A DNA stretch of 8,548 bases, from positions 651 through 9,198 of the forward strand of contig JAPORL010000053.1 of the NCBI GenBank assembly GCA_026712605.1, given 5' to 3'. Shown here one piece after another: positions 6,820-8,548 of this stretch. The first letter of the stretch is position 1, and every line of letters starts with the position of its first letter. Position numbers and translations under genes: made by a program. The notes under the pieces are model-generated. The model was not told where the DNA came from. It saw nothing but the letters and a program-made list of their open reading frames with translations, and searched no databases. The stretch comes from Pseudobdellovibrionaceae bacterium. GTDB taxonomy: Bacteria; Bdellovibrionota; Bdellovibrionia; Bdellovibrionales; UBA1609.

Positions 6820-7832
6820 TTTTTAGTCCTTTGCAGTTCTTTAATATTGACAGAGCCTGTGCAAAATAGGCTGATCTTTAATTCATATTCTAATCGGGAC
6901 ATAAGCTGATCTAAAGCTTGTTCGCTTTCATGTAAAGCTTTTAAAATAATTTGTCCGAAACCAGTAAAGCTAGCTCCTATAGCTAAAGCTTTAGCTGAGT
7001 CTAAACCTGTCCTCAATCCTCCTGAAGCCCATAATTCATAATCTCTTGGCTTTTCTCGGCTGTAGATAAGAGACTCTACTGTGGGAATACCCCAAGAAGA
7101 AAAACTTTCCCCTATTCCAAAAAAAGCTGAATTTTTATCATAGCGTTTCCCTTCAATTCTTCCCCAGTGTGTGCCTCCTAGTCCGCTTACATCTAAAACG
7201 GCTAATCCGATATCTGTTAGCTGATCTAAAGTTTCTTTTGACATGCCACAACCGGTTTCCTTAACAATAACAGGAAGGGCTAATTCTTTTACAAGTTTTT
7301 CTATAGCCTTTAATCCTCCCTTAAATTTAGCCGTGCCTTCCTTTTGTATAGCCTCTTGTAAGGGATTTAAGTGAATGATCATCCCTTGAGCCTTTAAACT
7401 TTCCACTAAACGCAAAATGTCACTGATAGAGGATTTTAAAAGTTGAGAAAGGCCTAAATTTCCAAGTAAAATAAGATTAGGCTGTGCTTTTCTAATTTGT
7501 TTCCATTCTTCCGCTTTGCTAGGGTCTTCCAACTGCGCTCTTTGAGAGCCAACAGCCATAATCCAAGAGTGTTTTGCACAAGCTTTTGCAAGTTTAAGAT
7601 TAAAGGCTTTGGAGTCTTTCCAGCCCCCAGTCATAGAGCTTACAAAAAAAGGCGTTTTCAAGACATGCCCTCGCCACTTTTGCTCAATAGACACTTCTTC
7701 TATGTCTAAATCTGGCAAGGCAGAATGAATCAAGCGAATTTTGTCAAAACCTGTAGCTCTAATAGATTGAGAACTGGAATCTAAAGATAAAAAGAAATGA
7801 CTCTTTTTTCTTTTTTCAAAACTATCATCCAT
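6801..7832 (-). CDS. fni: Type 2 (FMN-dependent) isopentenyl-diphosphate delta-isomerase
   Basis: This is a 343-residue TIM-barrel flavoprotein (IDI-2, also called Fni) that converts IPP to DMAPP using reduced FMN, NADPH and Mg2+. Signatures are the N-terminal FEKRKKSHF (5-13) substrate-binding R-K-x-x-H, SSMTGG (65-70), VGSQRAQLED (94-103), HLNPLQEAIQKEG (154-166) with the proposed catalytic Gln at 159 and metal-binding Glu at 160, VKETGCGMS (190-198), DVSGLGGTHW (214-223) and ASGGLRTG (269-276), the last two contributing to FMN phosphate binding. Length and all blocks are normal. The start codon shares one base with the rplT stop (TAATG) and has no clear Shine-Dalgarno, so translation probably depends on ribosomes finishing rplT. 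The mvaA start overlaps its 3' end. It supplies DMAPP for prenyl carriers such as undecaprenyl phosphate and quinones. Confidence 0.95.
   Translation of the reverse strand: MDDSFEKRKKSHFFLSLDSSSQSIRATGFDKIRLIHSALPDLDIEEVSIEQKWRGHVLKTPFFVSSMTGGWKDSKAFNLKLAKACAKHSWIMAVGSQRAQLEDPSKAEEWKQIRKAQPNLILLGNLGLSQLLKSSISDILRLVESLKAQGMIIHLNPLQEAIQKEGTAKFKGGLKAIEKLVKELALPVIVKETGCGMSKETLDQLTDIGLAVLDVSGLGGTHWGRIEGKRYDKNSAFFGIGESFSSWGIPTVESLIYSREKPRDYELWASGGLRTGLDSAKALAIGASFTGFGQIILKALHESEQALDQLMSRLEYELKISLFCTGSVNIKELQRTKKWEIIS
6827..6832 (-). promoter_or_regulatory. Shine-Dalgarno of mvaA inside the end of idi2
   Basis: AAAGGA on the minus strand stands 7 nt before the ATG of mvaA, within the idi2 coding sequence. 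It confirms the overlapping start. Confidence 0.75.
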
Positions 7833-8176
7833 TATCTAATGGCTTGCTTAACAACTTGAGAAAAAGCCTTTGGCTGAGTGACAGCCAAGTCAGCCAGCAT
7901 TTTTCTGTTTAAAGGGCTTTCTTTTTTAGAAAGCGCATGAATAAGCTTGGCATAAGAGCTTCCATTTAATCTAGCTCCTGCATTGATTCTTTGAATCCAA
8001 AGACGACGCATATTTCTTTTTTTAGTTCTTCTGTCTTTATACTGATAAGCTAAAGCGCGATCGCTTTTTTCAATAGCTACAGAAAAACAGCGACTGTTTG
8101 CAGAGTAAAAACCTTTAGCTCTTTTTAAAATTTTCTTTCTAAATTTTCTGGCCTTAAAGCCTCTTTTAACACGCAT
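7832..8176 (-). CDS. rplT: 50S ribosomal protein L20
   Basis: This is a 114-residue basic protein, a few residues short of the usual 117-119. It begins MRVKRGFKARKFRKKILKRAKGFYSANSRCFSVA, the long basic N-terminal extension of L20 that threads into 23S rRNA. It continues with the conserved YKDRRTKKRNMRRLWIQRINAGAR block (about 46-69) and a small globular C-terminal domain (LNRKMLADLAV). L20 is needed early in 50S assembly, and in enterobacteria and some other bacteria it represses its own operon by binding the rpmI leader mRNA. It follows rpmI after 15 nt with a strong Shine-Dalgarno and overlaps idi2 by 1 nt at its 3' end. Position 8..176 ATG is the only sensible start. Confidence 0.98.
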   Translation of the reverse strand: MRVKRGFKARKFRKKILKRAKGFYSANSRCFSVAIEKSDRALAYQYKDRRTKKRNMRRLWIQRINAGARLNGSSYAKLIHALSKKESPLNRKMLADLAVTQPKAFSQVVKQAIR

Positions 8177-8184
8177 GATTAAAG

Positions 8185-8190
8185 CTCCTT
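8185..8190 (-). promoter_or_regulatory. Shine-Dalgarno of rplT
   Basis: AAGGAG on the minus strand, 8 nt before the rplT ATG, lies wholly within the 15-nt rpmI-rplT gap. It is a strong independent ribosome binding site. Confidence 0.8.
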
Positions 8191-8191
8191 T

Positions 8192-8392
8192 TTAACGAAG
8201 TCCTAATTGTCTTTTTACCCCTGGGACATCACTGGCATGAACAAAAGTTTTCATTCCTAATTGTCTTTTTCTTTTAGAAGATTTGTTGGATAAAATATGC
8301 CTTAAGCCTCGTTTTTTTCGTTTGATTAGACCGCTAGATTTAACGCTAAAACGCTTGCTGGCTCCTTTATGAGTTTTTCCTTTATTAGCCAT
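8192..8392 (-). CDS. rpmI: 50S ribosomal protein L35
   Basis: This is a 66-residue, very basic protein matching L35 throughout: KGKTHKGASKRFSVKSSGLIKRKKRG near the N-terminus, then RHILSNKSSKRKRQLG, with a typical acidic-poor tail ending VKRQLGLR. L35 is a small non-essential-to-critical component of the large subunit that sits near L15 and 23S rRNA. It is the first gene of the leftward block and is followed by rplT, as in nearly all bacteria. The usual upstream partner infC is not in the window; the 104 nt upstream are non-coding and then a dispersed repeat begins. The ATG is preceded by AAGGA at 8401-8405 with an 8-nt spacer. Confidence 0.98.
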   Translation of the reverse strand: MANKGKTHKGASKRFSVKSSGLIKRKKRGLRHILSNKSSKRKRQLGMKTFVHASDVPGVKRQLGLR

Positions 8393-8400
8393 TATCTTAT

Positions 8401-8405
8401 TCCTT
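8401..8405 (-). promoter_or_regulatory. Shine-Dalgarno of rpmI
   Basis: AAGGA on the minus strand, 8 nt before the rpmI ATG, in an otherwise purine-rich stretch. Confidence 0.7.
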
Positions 8406-8496
8406 TTCCTCTTTTGACTTTAATTTTTAATAGTGTCTTTTGTGACGAGTCATAAAAACAGCTTTTTTTCTAAAAATCAAGCCATTTTTTAATTTT
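8406..8496 (-). other. Non-coding leader/promoter region of the rpmI operon
   Basis: There is no open frame here on either strand. In transcription direction the region should hold the rpmI leader, and a promoter if the block is not read through from beyond the repeat. Only weak promoter-like hexamers are seen, such as TTGATT at about 8474-8479 with no good -10. A TGAC-GA-GTCA mini-palindrome lies at 8442-8451. A weak hairpin (8461-8482) followed by five Ts on the minus strand is possible, but too AT-rich to call an attenuator. Confidence 0.4.
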
Positions 8497-8548
8497 GTGT
8501 GAAAAGCTTGTAAGATACAAAGTTAAAAACTTTGGACATGCCTTTTGC
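8497..8548. repeat. Second copy of the long palindromic repeat, cut by the window end
   Basis: This 52-nt segment aligns without gaps to 2768-2819 with 5 differences and in the same orientation, as fixed by the inner TTTGGACATGC. It comprises the left terminal arm and the first part of the inner hairpin; the right arm lies beyond the window. It sits in the region where infC would normally join rpmI. Confidence 0.85.

Noticed and set aside
7497..7709. Open frame on the plus strand inside idi2.
   Set aside because: It is antisense to conserved IDI-2 motifs, so it is a shadow frame.
8461..8482. Attenuator or L20 operator hairpin in the rpmI leader.
   Set aside because: Pairing is short, interrupted and nearly all A-T; no pseudoknot resembling the known L20 site could be drawn with confidence.

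Overview
This 8.5 kb window is AT-rich bacterial chromosome with tightly packed genes. It has two rightward genes on the left and a leftward block on the right, and they converge on a palindromic repeat. The strongest taxonomic clues are a bacterial mevalonate pathway (class II HMG-CoA reductase plus FMN-type IPP isomerase), a very large TadE/TadG-like envelope protein, an AstD-like aldehyde dehydrogenase, and a GTCATTCCCGCG/CGGGAAT palindrome. Together these fit a low-GC proteobacterium in the broad sense. A Bdellovibrionota-like lineage is my best guess, with Legionellales-type gammaproteobacteria as an alternative. This is inference from gene content, not from any search.

Positions 1-2759 (+ strand): the C-terminal end of an AbiEii-type nucleotidyltransferase toxin enters from the left edge. 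It is followed by an AstD-type aldehyde dehydrogenase and mltG, the endolytic murein transglycosylase. mltG starts with TTG only 7 nt after the dehydrogenase stop, with its Shine-Dalgarno overlapping that stop, so the two are probably one operon.

Positions 2760-3016: this convergent intergenic region is filled largely by a palindromic element (perfect 21-bp terminal inverted repeat, nested inner hairpins). Its left half recurs at the right edge of the window (8497-8548, 47 of 52 identical), so it is a dispersed repeat family.

Positions 3017-5344 (- strand): a 775-residue protein with a TadE/TadG-like N-terminal membrane anchor and a large cysteine-containing ectodomain. It starts with TTG behind a strong Shine-Dalgarno. 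The 173-nt gap upstream of it holds a second, unrelated nested palindrome built around an ATTCCCG/CGGGAAT hairpin.

Positions 5518-8392 (- strand): an apparent operon in transcription order rpmI (L35), rplT (L20), idi2/fni (IPP isomerase), mvaA (HMG-CoA reductase). rplT and idi2 overlap by 1 nt (TAATG), and idi2 and mvaA overlap by 19 nt. This places two mevalonate-pathway enzymes in translational coupling behind two 50S ribosomal proteins. The other mevalonate genes, and infC and pheST, are not in the window.

No tRNA, rRNA, CRISPR array, insertion sequence with transposase, or origin was recognised. No gene-free stretch exceeds 300 bases; the largest is 2760-3016.
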